A stretch of 64,000 nt of DNA. It comes from Cryptomeria japonica. Its lineage: Eukaryota; Streptophyta; Pinopsida; Cupressales; Cupressaceae. Below are positions 37,583-51,800 of the stretch, piece by piece (within the stretch, counting starts at the first letter, position 1; each line of letters begins with the position of its first letter). A model generated the notes under the pieces. The model ran no database searches. It worked only from the letters and a program-made list of their open reading frames with translations, and had not been told where the DNA came from. A program made the position numbers and the translations under genes. Location of the stretch: NCBI RefSeq assembly GCF_030272615.1, contig NC_081415.1:186057494-186121493 (forward strand), read 5' to 3'.

Positions 37583-37820
37583 TTTCCTCTCTCTCCCATT
37601 CTTTCTCTCTTAAGTCTCTCTCTTTGCCTCTATCTCTCACCCTCTCTCTCTCTCTCACATTTCCTCCATCTCTTTAGTCTCTCTTTCTCGATCTCAATCA
37701 CGATCAAAGTCACAGCTAAATCTGTTGATCACAATCAATGATCTATAATTTTTGAAAAAATTCGTGTTATTGACTTTTCATTTGACTGATGTGTGGTTTT
37801 GGAGCCAGTTTAGCCGCAAC
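37561..37820. other. CT-rich flank and short spacer
   Basis: CT-rich sequence to about 37,690 includes 37,586-37,624, the inverted copy of 35,317-35,352. Mixed sequence follows, ending with GGTTTTGGAGCCAG at 37,796-37,809, a word shared with 41,497 and 42,335. Confidence 0.6.
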
Positions 37821-37821
37821 C

Positions 37822-38100
37822 ATCGTATAACATGAAGGTAACCGTGAGATAACATTGCAGATTATTGACTAGATTTCGTATAACATGAAGGTTTCTATAG
37901 GATAACATGACAAATTATTGACCATATTTTGTATAACACGAAGGTTTTTTACAAGAAAAAATGGTAGATTGTTCACAGGATTTCGTAATATAGTCAATAA
38001 TCAATCATGTTATCTTGTAATAACTTTTGTGTTATATGAAATCTGATCAATAATCTACAATGTTATCTTGTGGTTACCTTCATATTATACAACATCCTGA
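37822..38100. repeat. Inverted-repeat cluster of about 60-bp units
   Basis: Three units in direct orientation start with (C)GTATAACA(T/C)GAAGGT near 37,824, 37,876 and 37,930. They are followed by two units in reverse orientation (TAACTTTTGTGTTATATGAA at about 38,020 and ACCTTCATATTATACAAC at about 38,077). The segment can fold into a long imperfect hairpin. No ORF is present. Confidence 0.7.
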
Positions 38101-38779
38101 CAATAACCTATCATGTTCGAAGACTGTAATATATCCCAGATCCGAGTTATGATGAACTTAGCATAAAAAAGAAGAATGCATGCATAACACAAAGGTGAGT
38201 TGAAAATAATAGATCTTGACAAAGTTTATTTTCTGAGTTCATTATATGCTTATTTACTTTCTGAGTTTATATTTTGAGTAGATTTAGTATATCTCTCCTC
38301 TTTTGCATCCCTCCTCTCTCTAGGTATCTCCCTCCCTTTCTTTCCCTCTCCCTCTATATCTCCCCATCTATACATACCCCCATATTTATCTTGCTACCCC
38401 ACACTCTTTTATTTTGTCTTCCTCTAGTATTTTGTCTCTACTATCTAGGTCATCGCCTTTCTCTCCTCTCTCTAGGTTTCTCACTCCCTTCCTCTCCACC
38501 TATCAACCTCTGCATCCATGTCTCATTACCCACCTCTCTCTATCCCCCTCTATCTCACCATCTAGGTCTCTCATCTCTCTTTCCCCATCTAGGTTCTCTC
38601 ATCTATCTATTTGTCCCCTCTAGTTCTCTACCTCTCTCTCACCCTTTATCTCCCTCCCCCTTTACACCTATATATTTCTAAAATCTCTCCTTCTCTTCTC
38701 TCTCTTCCCTCACCTCTTTATATCCTCCTTCCCTAGGTGTTTCACTCCATCCATGTCTACCTCTCCCTCAATCCCTTCT

Positions 38780-41490
<2,711 letters not shown>

Positions 41491-42429
41491 TCGTGCGGTT
41501 TTGGAGCCAGAATAGCTACAGCCTTCCACTTACTCTTCCACCATTATTATTCTACTTAATCATGCGAATCTGCTTCTCATTGTTACTGTCATTGGGTACA
41601 GCTACCAAAAACAAAATGGTGTCAGATTAAACCATACAGAAGTAAAAGCAACCAAAAAAAATTATAATCGATATAAATCACTCAATGTAGATCATGACCC
41701 ATTTACCATAATGGAATTACATGGCAATAAACCATCTAGTTGAAAAGGAATAGATTTCATTTGGGTTGCTGAACCCAATAGCCGAAGAAATGACAATCGA
41801 AATAAGAAAATGAAAATGAAATACCCTAAACAGGACATTACTTGATTTGTTCATTGAGAGTGGCTTCACAAGGATCTGAAAACCTCTGTCTATGCAGTTA
41901 GACTTAACGTGATAAATGGTATTTTATCTTGTGTCTTTTTGTTCTGGATGTCTGAGACAGTGCCCAGGCCATGAAAAATCATGTTTCAATGACATACCTT
42001 CTTTCATGGCTCTACTCCAACAATCTGTGACCTGCACCTCCCATGTCACAAATGGGAAAATGAATGCATCATGCTCTTTTTTGAAATGGTTGGCTAGGAA
42101 AGAATTTTTTTTTAAAAATGGCACACTGAAAACAATTTTAAATCCTGACATTGTTGCTCGTGATGTCATGACTGTGAGAGTGGCCAACAAATCTTAGGTG
42201 CGTGCAAATACTTTTCGCAAACCGCAAAATGGCAACATACCTCCACGTCATCCTGATGGTGGGTCCGAGAATGTGTCTCATGGCATCATGGGAGGGCATG
42301 CGATTTTGGAGCGGCATCATGCCATGGCATGTCGTTTTGGAGCCAGAATAGCTACAGCCTATGAAATCCACGCGAAACCCTCTCATTCTAATAAAAAATA
42401 TATTCTTTGAGTCCAAGGAATACTGAATA
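41491..42429 (+). other. Intergenic segment bracketed by a 30-bp direct repeat
   Basis: GTTTTGGAGCCAGAATAGC followed by TACAGCCT occurs at about 41,498-41,524 and again at 42,334-42,360 in the same orientation. A diverged copy lies at 37,796-37,820. Between them are short ORFs without known domains. GC content around 42,180-42,370 is higher than in neighbouring DNA. Confidence 0.5.
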
Positions 42430-42639
42430 GATTCTATTTGCATCACCTCCCAAATTTATTTTATCATCATTTTTTAAAATATTTTATTTATTTTATTAAT
42501 ATTAAAAATCAATTTAGTTAGTAAAAAAAAATTAAGTTGTATTCAAACTTAAATTGTTTCTTTCAATATTTTTTGTTTTGAAAGGCATTGTCTTGCACAT
42601 TCTTTTTATTATTAATATATGCATTTTTCTAATAATACA

Positions 42640-43490
42640 CAAATTGCAATAAAGCTTTCATTTAAAGAGAGTGAATATTCTTTGGTAGCAATCCAATTAG
42701 GATTCACCACCAAGACATCCATAGTTAACTCTTTGTCCTTCCACATGATACCAATTCCACTCGCCGATCCAATAGATTGTTGAAAGAACCCATTCCACCA
42801 TTTGTAGTATGCCAGAATTTTTGACCCCCCTCACCTGACAATTTTGTTTCCCAAAGAAAGAAAAAGTTTGTGGACATTATCTAGATTTGAAGCCTAACTA
42901 GGCATCTCTTGTCAGGGGCCCTGAGACCCCTGACATTCCAAGTGACGATCTTTATTGTTTTCGAAGGGAGGGATCTCCTCCCTTGGTACTTGATAGAAAC
43001 TTTTTAATGCTAGTATAATTCCTTTTTGTGGCTTCTTGTTCCCTTAATTTTTTTAGTGATTTCTTGCCTTTCCCTTTCTTTTCGTGCCCCAATTTCAAAA
43101 ATCTTGATGCCTTTGTCATGGATTGCGAGATGCATCTATCCTCAATGGTGTCTAGTTGATCTTCTGCCATTTCCCCATCCAACTCCTCAACAAGCTCATT
43201 GGGATTGTCACATAAAATGGTATTGTCATTCACCATGTCACTATCTATCTATTTCTCCCCCATCAAAACATTTTCCATGCAATCCAAAGTATTTCCTTCA
43301 TTCTATTTAATTAAGGCATTATACCTATTTTGTTCAGGATATCTCACATCCTTATGACCATCTTCCTTGCATGATTTGGCTAAGTTTTTGAGACATATTT
43401 GTCTTTTGTCCCGGGGGGAATTCTCACTTCCCTGTCCAATGATTCCTTTTGCCACATTGCAGACAAAAAAACCTTTCTTCTTTTTAGTTA
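42640..43490 (-). pseudogene. LINE fragment spanning ORF1 end to endonuclease start
   Basis: On the minus strand a Lys-rich protein of at least 94 aa (42,952-43,236; GHEKKGKGKKSLKKLREQE) is followed, near 42,950, by KIVTWNVRGLRAPDKR, the start motif of the LINE apurinic-type endonuclease. A frame-broken continuation reads LWETKLS and then a GSFNNLLDRRVELVSCG-like block. The RT domain is absent. The fragment interrupts repeat R1. It is not obviously part of the plus-strand LINE at 26,311-28,975, but could come from the same family's missing 5' half. Confidence 0.7.
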
Positions 43491-43883
43491 AGAAAACAAG
43501 ATAAATATTTATCATTTTCAGTCTAAATAATACATAAAATTGCTCTTAGTTGTTTAATCATTGAAGTGAATGATGTTTAAATAGAATAAATCATTATATA
43601 GAATACTAAAGAAGATTAAGCTAAGCAGAGAAATACCACTAAAAAACAAGTCAAATCTAAAGAAGTAAACAACAAATAAACTCACTTGTTTTGTTTGAAC
43701 CAACAACATATAGTAGTATTGTGGGTGTCCAAATATTAATTGTCGATCCTCTATTGTGGTCTTCATAGTGCTATAGGGCTCAAATAACTAAACTGTACAA
43801 GCCATATATTCATTTCAAATAGCTTACTCACATCAAATAAGTTTTAATAATGAAAGGGTTGTAGTTAAATGTTAAGAATAATA

Positions 43884-44360
43884 GGGGAGATGACCCAGTA
43901 GTTGTGCACCCTAACTACATGCTTTTCAATATCCTACATGGAAATTTCAAATCACTCCCAATTTTTTACAGTAGCTTACTTGGCAAGTCCCCTTCTTATA
44001 ACTAAGCTTTCAAAGTCACATCATCAAATAGGATACCACATTAGCATGCTTTTTGCCAAGGTGTCCAAAACAACCCCCAAAAAAGTGAGACCAATAGTCA
44101 TGAAAAAGAGGCCCCAATAATTGTGTAGCTAACATGACATCACATGATTGGATTCTTTTTACAACTAATGGTACATTTTATTCAATTATTGGTAGTCATC
44201 AACAATAACAACTTTAAAATCACAACTATCGGTGCAATGTTGTCAAAAAAATTGGACATTAAATTAACAAGTATGAGTATCAAATCAACAAGTATGTGTA
44301 TTAAATCAACAACTTCTATCACAACAACTAGAATGCATTCAGCTATTGGGTCCTCTCCCC
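43884..44360. mobile_element. MITE of 477 bp with TA target duplication
   Basis: Terminal inverted repeats are GGGGAGATGACCCAGTAG at the left and its near-complement at the right (GGGGAGAGGACCCAATAG on the minus strand). TA dinucleotides flank both ends (43,882-43,883 and 44,361-44,362). The copy of repeat R1 at 25,500-26,235 gives the empty site: AAGAATAATCATATGCTCC there versus AAGAATAA[insert]GTATGCTCC here. No transposase ORF is present. TA duplication fits a Tc1/mariner (Stowaway-like) class, but the TIR does not start with the usual CTCCCTCC, so the family is not assigned. Confidence 0.82.
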
Positions 44361-44400
44361 TAGTATGCTCCTTGATTATACCACCCACCAAAATTTAAAT

Positions 44401-44974
44401 TGGAAAACCATTTAAAATCTAATATAATCTAATCTTTTTCTTCTTTTTTTTCAAATCTCAATCTACAAAAGAACCTATGCTACCTTAAGGGTGAGCATAC
44501 CATTCAAACACCAAAGTAGTTCAAAAAAGTAAGAGACGGGCAATATTTACCTCTCATTTTGATTTTGCTAAAATCATGATTTCTCCAATTCTATCCAAAA
44601 AGACGAAGTGGAATCCCAAACACAATGTAAATGCCTCTTGATATTCACAATCCAATACAATCTTCAGGCTCATCTAATCCATAACAATTACAATCCACCA
44701 ATTTTTGAAAATTTTCAAGAAGAGGGTTTGACAAGCCAATTTTCCCAAAATGCAAGAATGAAAATAAAACTAAGCTTCTTTTCCTTTATGCCATTTTTCC
44801 AATTTTCAATTTATTTATTTATTTTTATTTCTAATTTATTTTTTTCTCAAAAATGTACTTCATAAAAATTTAAATGCCTAACTCATTTTTTTTGCAATTT
44901 AAAAATAATACTAATTAAATCAATTAAAATACTTTCCTATACCAATGAAATAAATACAATTTAAATATTAATTA
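44401..44974. other. AT-rich DNA, no gene seen
   Basis: No motif, RNA gene or element border was recognised between the R1 repeat and the LTR start at 44,975. Confidence 0.6.
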
Positions 44975-45189
44975 TGTAGTGCCCCTACCCTAGTCAGCTT
45001 TGTAAAACTGGTTTGACCTTGGTTGACTTTTTATGTGGCATTCTTGGATGGTTGATTTACCATGATGTAATGTTGTAGTCAAATATTATGATTATTGTAC
45101 GTACCTATTAATGTGCTTTCACATCGATTCTTATGTAAGTTTAATTGTTCTCCTAATTCTTGTTATTAATCTCGAGCTAACACCTTCAT

Positions 45190-45203
45190 TAAATATATAT
45201 ATA

Positions 45204-45254
<51 letters not shown>
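45190..45254. repeat. (TA)n microsatellite
   Basis: About 30 TA dinucleotides with one interruption, within the second LTR copy. Confidence 0.9.
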
Positions 45255-45256
<2 letters not shown>

Positions 45257-46567
45257 TTTTGTGACTCTTGGTTGCAGGAGATTGCAGGTACAGTACCGCC
45301 TAGTTGCGAGGTTCGTCTTCACCTGGATTTGCAGGGTTGAGTATACCTCTTTGGTCCTTAGATTTTGGATTAAGTGGTCGTAAGATCCTCGTTTGACCAT
45401 AGTTGTGCTCAAGTGAGCGTCATTGGTATTCCCTTTGGTTGGGTATGCAGGTCATCTGTCTGGTTGACTTTCTTGGGTTGTGTGTTTTGTGTGTGGTTAA
45501 ATCGAGTAATTAATCCTTAATCTTTAATTTGATTTAATGTGTGCTTTTGCATTACTATTTTGGGGACTAAATTAAATAGGCTCCCTTTTTATGTGATTAA
45601 TCATTAATTGAATTGCTCAATTTAGGTTGGTAGCAAGTTCAATTTAATGGTTAATTTTAATGTTAAATTTATTATGTTTATGTTGTTGGAAAAGAAAGAT
45701 TTAAATTTAATTGAAATAGAATTAATTTAATCTTGTTGGCATTTTGGAAATAGAAAGGTTAATTTCAGTTATATGAGAAAATCAATTTTAAATTGAAAAG
45801 CACATTTAATTTATTGATATAGTTTAAAAGAATGATTTTTGGGGATTTATTTTTATAAAAATATTTTAAATCCAAAATAAAAATTTTGGTCAAAACTTCT
45901 CCCATTTAACCTAGGTTTTTGGAAAAATATGGGAGGTTGATTTTTTTTGGAAAATGTTTTTGGATGGAAAAATTTGGGGGTTTTGGGAGGAGAAGGAATT
46001 TCTTGAGCTGGAGGATTGGGCTCTCCTTCAATCTTGCCAGGATTGCTGAACCAGGTAGGCCTCTGGTTTATTTCATTGGTTTCTTTGTTTTAAAAAGATT
46101 ATTTTTGGTGTTTTTGTAGAAACTTGTTTGTGTTTGTAGATAATCCTTATTTGTGTGGAAAATGGAAGAGTTGCCTTGAAATCGGAGACTCAAACTCTCC
46201 TTGCTCTCTTATCAAACCTCCAAATGTCATTTTTGTTTGTATAAATTGGTTCTCAAAAATTAAAACCAAATTTTGGGGTTTGGCTATTCTTGAGGAAATT
46301 TTGTTTAAAACTCCAATGAATCTCCTCTTAAATAAGTTTTAAATTGAAATTTAGTTTGGGGATTTGGCAGATTTGGTGTTAAATATGTGTAAATCAATCT
46401 CATTTTGCCAATATGGTGTTTGATTGAAAGAAAATTTTCTTGTTCTGGGTTTTCTGTAAAATGCAAAATTTTAGAAAAACTCATTGTTTTCTGGAAAGAA
46501 TTTTTTTTTAACTCTTTGTTGAGACTGGGTTTTCTGAGTTTGTTGTTTTTTACAGTAACTAATTAAA

Positions 46568-46576
46568 AAAAATAAT

Positions 46577-46622
<46 letters not shown>
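46568..46622. repeat. (ATA)n microsatellite
   Basis: About 17 tandem ATA/TAA trinucleotides just upstream of the GGTAGC array. Confidence 0.9.
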
Positions 46623-46667
46623 TTTAATAATACCCACGTGGTAGGGAATAAACCCCCACCATGCGAG

Positions 46668-46833
46668 AGGTAGTCGCTACCAATGGTAGTGCTGCTACCT
46701 ATTGGTAGCAACGCTACCAATGGTAGTGGTGCTACCAAAAGGCTAGTGAACTGCTACCTTTTGGTAGCAGTGCTACCATGGGTAGCCTGAGCTACCAAGG
46801 GGGGGCCCACATGGGGGTCCACGTGGGTACCCT
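46668..46833. repeat. Palindromic GCTACC/GGTAGC array, second copy
   Basis: It has the same construction as 15,197-15,345: alternating GCTACC and GGTAGC words, a run of Gs, then GTCCACGTGGGTACC. The number and spacing of words differ between the copies, so the array is evolving while the theme is kept. Confidence 0.85.
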
Positions 46834-47532
46834 CTCCCCTTTATATTATTTTTTTTTAAATTGCTTTTTTTAATATATTTTTTTTTATCAAAAAAATATA
46901 TAATAGTTTAATATTATTTAAATGTTAATTTTAAATTAAGTTTTTAATGAAGTTTAAATATGGCATTTAATTAATAATTTATGATTATTTTGTAATTAAT
47001 TAATTGTATAAGTGGCAAATATACATTAATTAATTTTCAAATTCTATTTTATTATTAATGCATATTTTTCTAATTAGATACTTAATTTGTTATTTTGTTA
47101 TTAATTATTCATTATTAATTATTTATATTTTATTAATCACGAATTAATAAATATATAGTAATTAATATTTTGTTTTGGTTTTCTTTTCTTTATGTACGTA
47201 AGGAAATAATTTGTCAAGTTGGGAATCGATTATCTATAATTGGGTTCCTTATATGTATATATTTCCTTGATCTATATAGTGCAACTTGGCTCTGGAAAAA
47301 ACAAACTTGAAGAAATCATTTTCGAACTAGTCTGACCATGATGTTTTATTTGGAGATTAAATAGCATATTTATTCAGTTAATGTTTATTTAATTATATTC
47401 ATGTGAACTTGGTTTAACAACTCGTAATGATGAAATTATGTTATGTTTAGATGCAACAAGCTTAGTGAGTTAGAAAACCAAGAACAACATATACCTAGAT
47501 GAGGTAGATAACTGCAGATAACTGCAATCTAA

Positions 47533-48620
47533 CACTAGTACATTCGGAGCTGATTTCCGACGGTCGTTTGTCAGATTTTTGATGAATTTTCATCGGAGTG
47601 TCAACAAAATCCACCATCGAAAACTCGGTGTCGGATTGATTGATGATGCCATGCCCATCAGAAATTCGACAATCCAATCGACTCTATCGACGGTCAAAGA
47701 ATTCGTCGATCGAAAGCTTGGTATTTGTCGTAATTTCGACGATGATCATTTTTATAAAAAATAAAAATAATTATCATCGATATAAAAGAGCCATCGAAGG
47801 AAGGAAATGCCGAAAGGACTCACCGAAGATAATAACTTCATTGACAAAATATATCGAAGAAAGCAGAGAGGGTCTTCATCGACGAGAAAAGTTCTTGAGG
47901 AAATAATACTATCAGTGCAACATAAAAAGGACCCACCAAAAGGAGCGTTTTCATCAAAAGAATAATATCGATCAGACAAAAAGAAGCTACATCGATAAAA
48001 GATATTGATGAGGATATAGGTTTCAAGGAGGTTAAACTTCATCGACAAAAGATATCGAAGAAAGCAGAGAGGGTCTTCATCGACGGGAAAAGTTCTCAAG
48101 AAAATAATACTATCGGTGCAACATAAAAAGGACCCACCAAAAGGAGCGTTTTCAATGAAAGAATAATATCGATCAGACAAAAGGAAACCACATTGATAAA
48201 AGATATCGATGAGGATATAGGTTTTGAGGAGGTTAAAAGGCATGTTCTCGATATGCGTGGTTTTGCCGATGTAACTTTATTGGTGAAGAATGATAAGGGA
48301 AAATAAAGAAAAGCTTCGATGAGATAATAGACTCATTCATCAACGGGGCATAGTGATATCAATGAAAGAAGTATTTCGATGGAAAAATAAAGGAGGACAC
48401 TGAAGCCCAAGGTTTCTATGACATAAGACCCGATGGATATCAGATATGTTTCGATGAGGAGACAGCCATACTGACCGAATACAATATTTCGATGAAGGGA
48501 AAAAATACTTGATCGACGTAATATTCGAAAAAAAAGTATTGTCGATAGAAACAAAGAGATTGATGGACTAAAGAAACAAACGATCGAATGACATATCCTC
48601 ATCGAAATGATTATTGATTG
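47533..48620. repeat. CGA-rich repeat block with a CACTA-like end
   Basis: The block opens with CACTAGTACATTCGGAGC followed by TTTCCGACGG, the style of CACTA-transposon terminal and subterminal sequence. Short words such as CATCGA, TATCGA, TCGACGG and GTCGG recur for over 1 kb. A 201-bp tandem duplication is present: CGAAGAAAGCAGAGAGGGTC occurs at 47,855 and 48,056. Part of the block (47,850-48,270) is homologous to 53,280-53,720 in the same orientation. ORFs read from it lack domains. A right-hand TIR partner was not found. Confidence 0.5.
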
Positions 48621-48874
48621 CTGCAAAAATCATAAACAAATCCTAGGGAAGGTCACATCACCATTAAATTCAAACATGTGCCCGAGTGACCGTTGTCCAA
48701 AGCGCCATTACTAACTGATTAAATACGCCATAAGTAGTGGATCAACCATCAAAGGGCACATCATTAAGGAATTCACAGGCGACGAACTAAAAGCAAGAAT
48801 TGGGTGAATTCACAGATAAAGCTTAGTAATTCCAAGTAAGTTGTTTGCACATAGACCTCTTTTTCAAAATTCAA

Positions 48875-51800
48875 ATGGAATCATCATCTAAAACTAATAA
48901 GACTAGAAAGGGAAAAGAACCTATCGCTGCAGAAGAAAAACCTAAAAGATAGAAAAGGGAAGGGTGTTCTTTGGCCCAGGACCTAATTGACCAGTGCCCA
49001 TCATCCAGTTTGAGGTCCAAGAAGATTAGAGCTGATGAGGAAGGCCTGGAGGACTGGTTTGAGGATCTTGGAGACATATGGATAGAGTTGAGAGGGTATG
49101 AATTATTCATAAATGGGTACAACAGAAGAGTTGCCCCTCAACCTATCAACAATTTATGGCGATTGAACTTAGGAAGGTTAGTTGTGGCTAATGTATTCGT
49201 GAATGTGGAGCTCATGAAGGCATTGGCAAACAATTATGACCCTAAAACTAGGACCATATATAACTACATGGGTGAGCCAATTCTTCCAATCACAAAGGAG
49301 GTTATTGACACCGTGTTCGAGTTGGATTGGGGATTTGAAGAATTGATTGACCTCAAGAATTTAACAAGTGAATATTTTAACCTAGAGCACATTTACAAAA
49401 TGTGGAGACTCCCTATAAATAGACCTAGGAATGCAAGGTCCTTAGTGCCACTAGGTCAAGATGACAAAGCTCCCTATGATGTCAACTCTTTCCATCCATA
49501 TTTCAAGTATACCTATTACTGTGTTGCCCAAGTGTTAGGGATAAAAGCCCATCCTTTGATGGATATTGCAGTCTAAGGACCCCCACTTTTTGATTTTTCT
49601 GCTTATTTGGTTGAGGTTTTGAATCATGGGTTAGAAAAGTTAAAGGGGGATGTCATCAATGTTCATTTCAAGCATTATTCCTTACTTATGCATATGCTAT
49701 TGTATGTGGGCGAAGATGAAGGGTTATGGCCAGAAGAGTTATGTGTCAGGACATATGACAATTCTGGAATGAGAAAACCAGTGCAACTATGGGTTTCATC
49801 ATGGGACTAGAGGTATGTGAATAATCAATATTGGCATTTTGAGGATTTCTTTGTCAAGCCATTATATAGACTGTTGGGATGCCCGTGCGATCATGCCCTT
49901 GCACCAGAGGTTCAAAGACTCCTAAGACCAAAAGATTTCACTGAAGATCCCTCAATTCAACACAATTGGGGAGATTGGTATTGTTTTTCAGACTGCACAC
50001 AAGTCAGGGTATACGGGTTCGAAGGGAGACCATACTTACTACCACTTACAGTCCCTAACAGAGTGGCTTGTATAGAAATTGTGAGGCAACTATCAATAGT
50101 GAGTACAGAACATCTGACAAGCTATGGAAAACAATCAATTGTACCTAGGTTGTTAGTATTTTCAAATTTTATTGTGAAAAGTTCAAAGAGTTATGGCCTG
50201 CTGCAGGCAAAATTGGATTATTATGGCATGGCTATGGGGGATCCAAGGCCCAATTTTGATCTTGAAGGATACATAAGGATAGCTCGATCATCACAAAAGT
50301 TGAAGGCTGGAGAGCATAAATCTTACCTATCGGATGACCTCATTAAGAACATTGACAGAGAAGAGACTAGAGTGAAGCGAATAAAGTTTGAGAAAGCAAT
50401 GCAGGCTTATAAATGGAAGCTTTATAGAAGGAAAATGGATGAGAACATGCTACAAAATATTGAAGACCCCTTGGAGTTGGCCAACAAACTTGTGGAGCAT
50501 GAATTGGAAATACTTGAGGGAGTCTCGCTTCATGTTTTTAGGGATTACATTGATACGATTAGGAATATAGAGCCTTTGGCTCATATGTCTCCTTCTTCCA
50601 CATCTGGCATTGTTCCATTCACTCCTTGAGAGGATTACCCCCTTGGTTATGCAAAGGATACACCAATAGACTTGGCAATAGGACAACTGAATGTCTGAGA
50701 AGTGGCTGACATCAGATTCCTGGAGCATGAGGATTTCATTACTGATAGTGGCTTCATTGCTTCCAAGGAGTTCACTGCATTCCTCTATCAACATAAAGGA
50801 TCTCAAATTAGGAATAACATGAGAAATAGTGAAGAAGAGCAGTAGCTTCAAAAGCTACAAGAGGAGATGGATCTTGTGATGAGAGAAATGACACCTGAGA
50901 AGGGAAGACAGATGCTGAAGGAAGCTGGTGTGCTATTATACTCTGGATGGGACATGAACTCTGCCTTGTTGTTTGATGGATTCCTCAAGAAATAGGACCC
51001 AAGTAGGCAAATGAGGCCAAAAGAGATTGATAAACTCTTTAGAGGATCAGGATATGATCCAGATCAGAAGGTTCTTCTACAGTGGGCTATCTATCCAAAA
51101 GATAAAAGACCTATATTGGTTGATACAAAAGAAGCTTTTGGACATTTGATGGTGCAGTAGGTTGGAAAGACTGACCCTAGAACAACTACCAAACTAAATT
51201 TGGATGTCGCTAAACTGAACCAAGATCAGATAGAGTTTCTGGCCCGAGAAAATTGTACATACAAAAGCCTATATGAGAAAACCGATGAAGAAAAACAGAG
51301 GCTGCAAGCAAGATTGCTTCAGATTGACACAAGTACCAGTCAAACAAGGATGACATATGGTGTTGATAGAGATGCCATGGATGCCTTGACAAATGCTATG
51401 TATTGGAGGAACAAGGCCGAAAAGACATCTCAGCAACTAAAAAAGGAACAACAAAAGATGGATAAGTTAGTTCTCGAGGTCATTGACCATAGATTCAAAA
51501 GTATGATGCAGGTTGCAGAAATCTATTGGAAGACATACACTGGAACAATCAAAGCCGTGAAAGAGCATGAAAGGCTCAGGTCTCGACTGGAAGGCTTGAT
51601 GAATGACAACAGTCTGATGAATCTAGGTGAGAAAATTGAAGCCAAGGCTCACTTGAAGTCCCATGATGAATTGGCAAATCAATTAAGGAAAGAGCATAAG
51701 AGGCTGGACGATGGGAATACCCCTAGGGTGCCCTCATTTTACAGTAATGGTGAGTTAGTATCGTTGGAACAGTGGAAACAAGAGTTCAGTGATGAGAAGA

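Larger units (their letters stand above)
42430..44400 (+). repeat. Dispersed repeat R1, copy with two insertions
   Basis: It is homologous to 25,500-26,235 at both ends and in the middle. Relative to that copy it contains about 0.85 kb of LINE sequence (42,640-43,490) and a 477-bp MITE (43,884-44,360). After removing both, the order of shared words is the same. Confidence 0.75.
44975..47530. mobile_element. Second copy of the long TGTARTRCCCC LTR
   Basis: It begins TGTAGTGCCCCTACCCTAG and is homologous to 13,150 onward for several hundred bases (shared ATGTGGCATTCTTG, TAATCTCGAGCTAAC-like, GGAGATTGCAGGTAC). It also carries the GCTACC/GGTAGC array followed by CCACGTGGGTACC, at 46,668-46,833. 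The expected GGGGCATTACA end is not present before the CACTA-like end at 47,533, so this copy is truncated or continues beyond an inserted element. Confidence 0.65.

Noticed and set aside
42138-42446. Overlapping 102-aa, 88-aa and 93-aa ORFs near 42 kb
   Set aside because: Three competing frames on two strands and no domain; coding status cannot be supported.
45919-46342. Two short plus-strand ORFs (66 and 72 aa)
   Set aside because: They lie inside the second LTR copy in AT-rich DNA, with no domain; the homologous part of the first copy has no such ORFs.
47752-48243. 163-aa minus-strand ORF with internal repeats
   Set aside because: Its repeats follow the 201-bp DNA duplication and it has no similarity to known domains. 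It is a by-product of the CGA-rich block.
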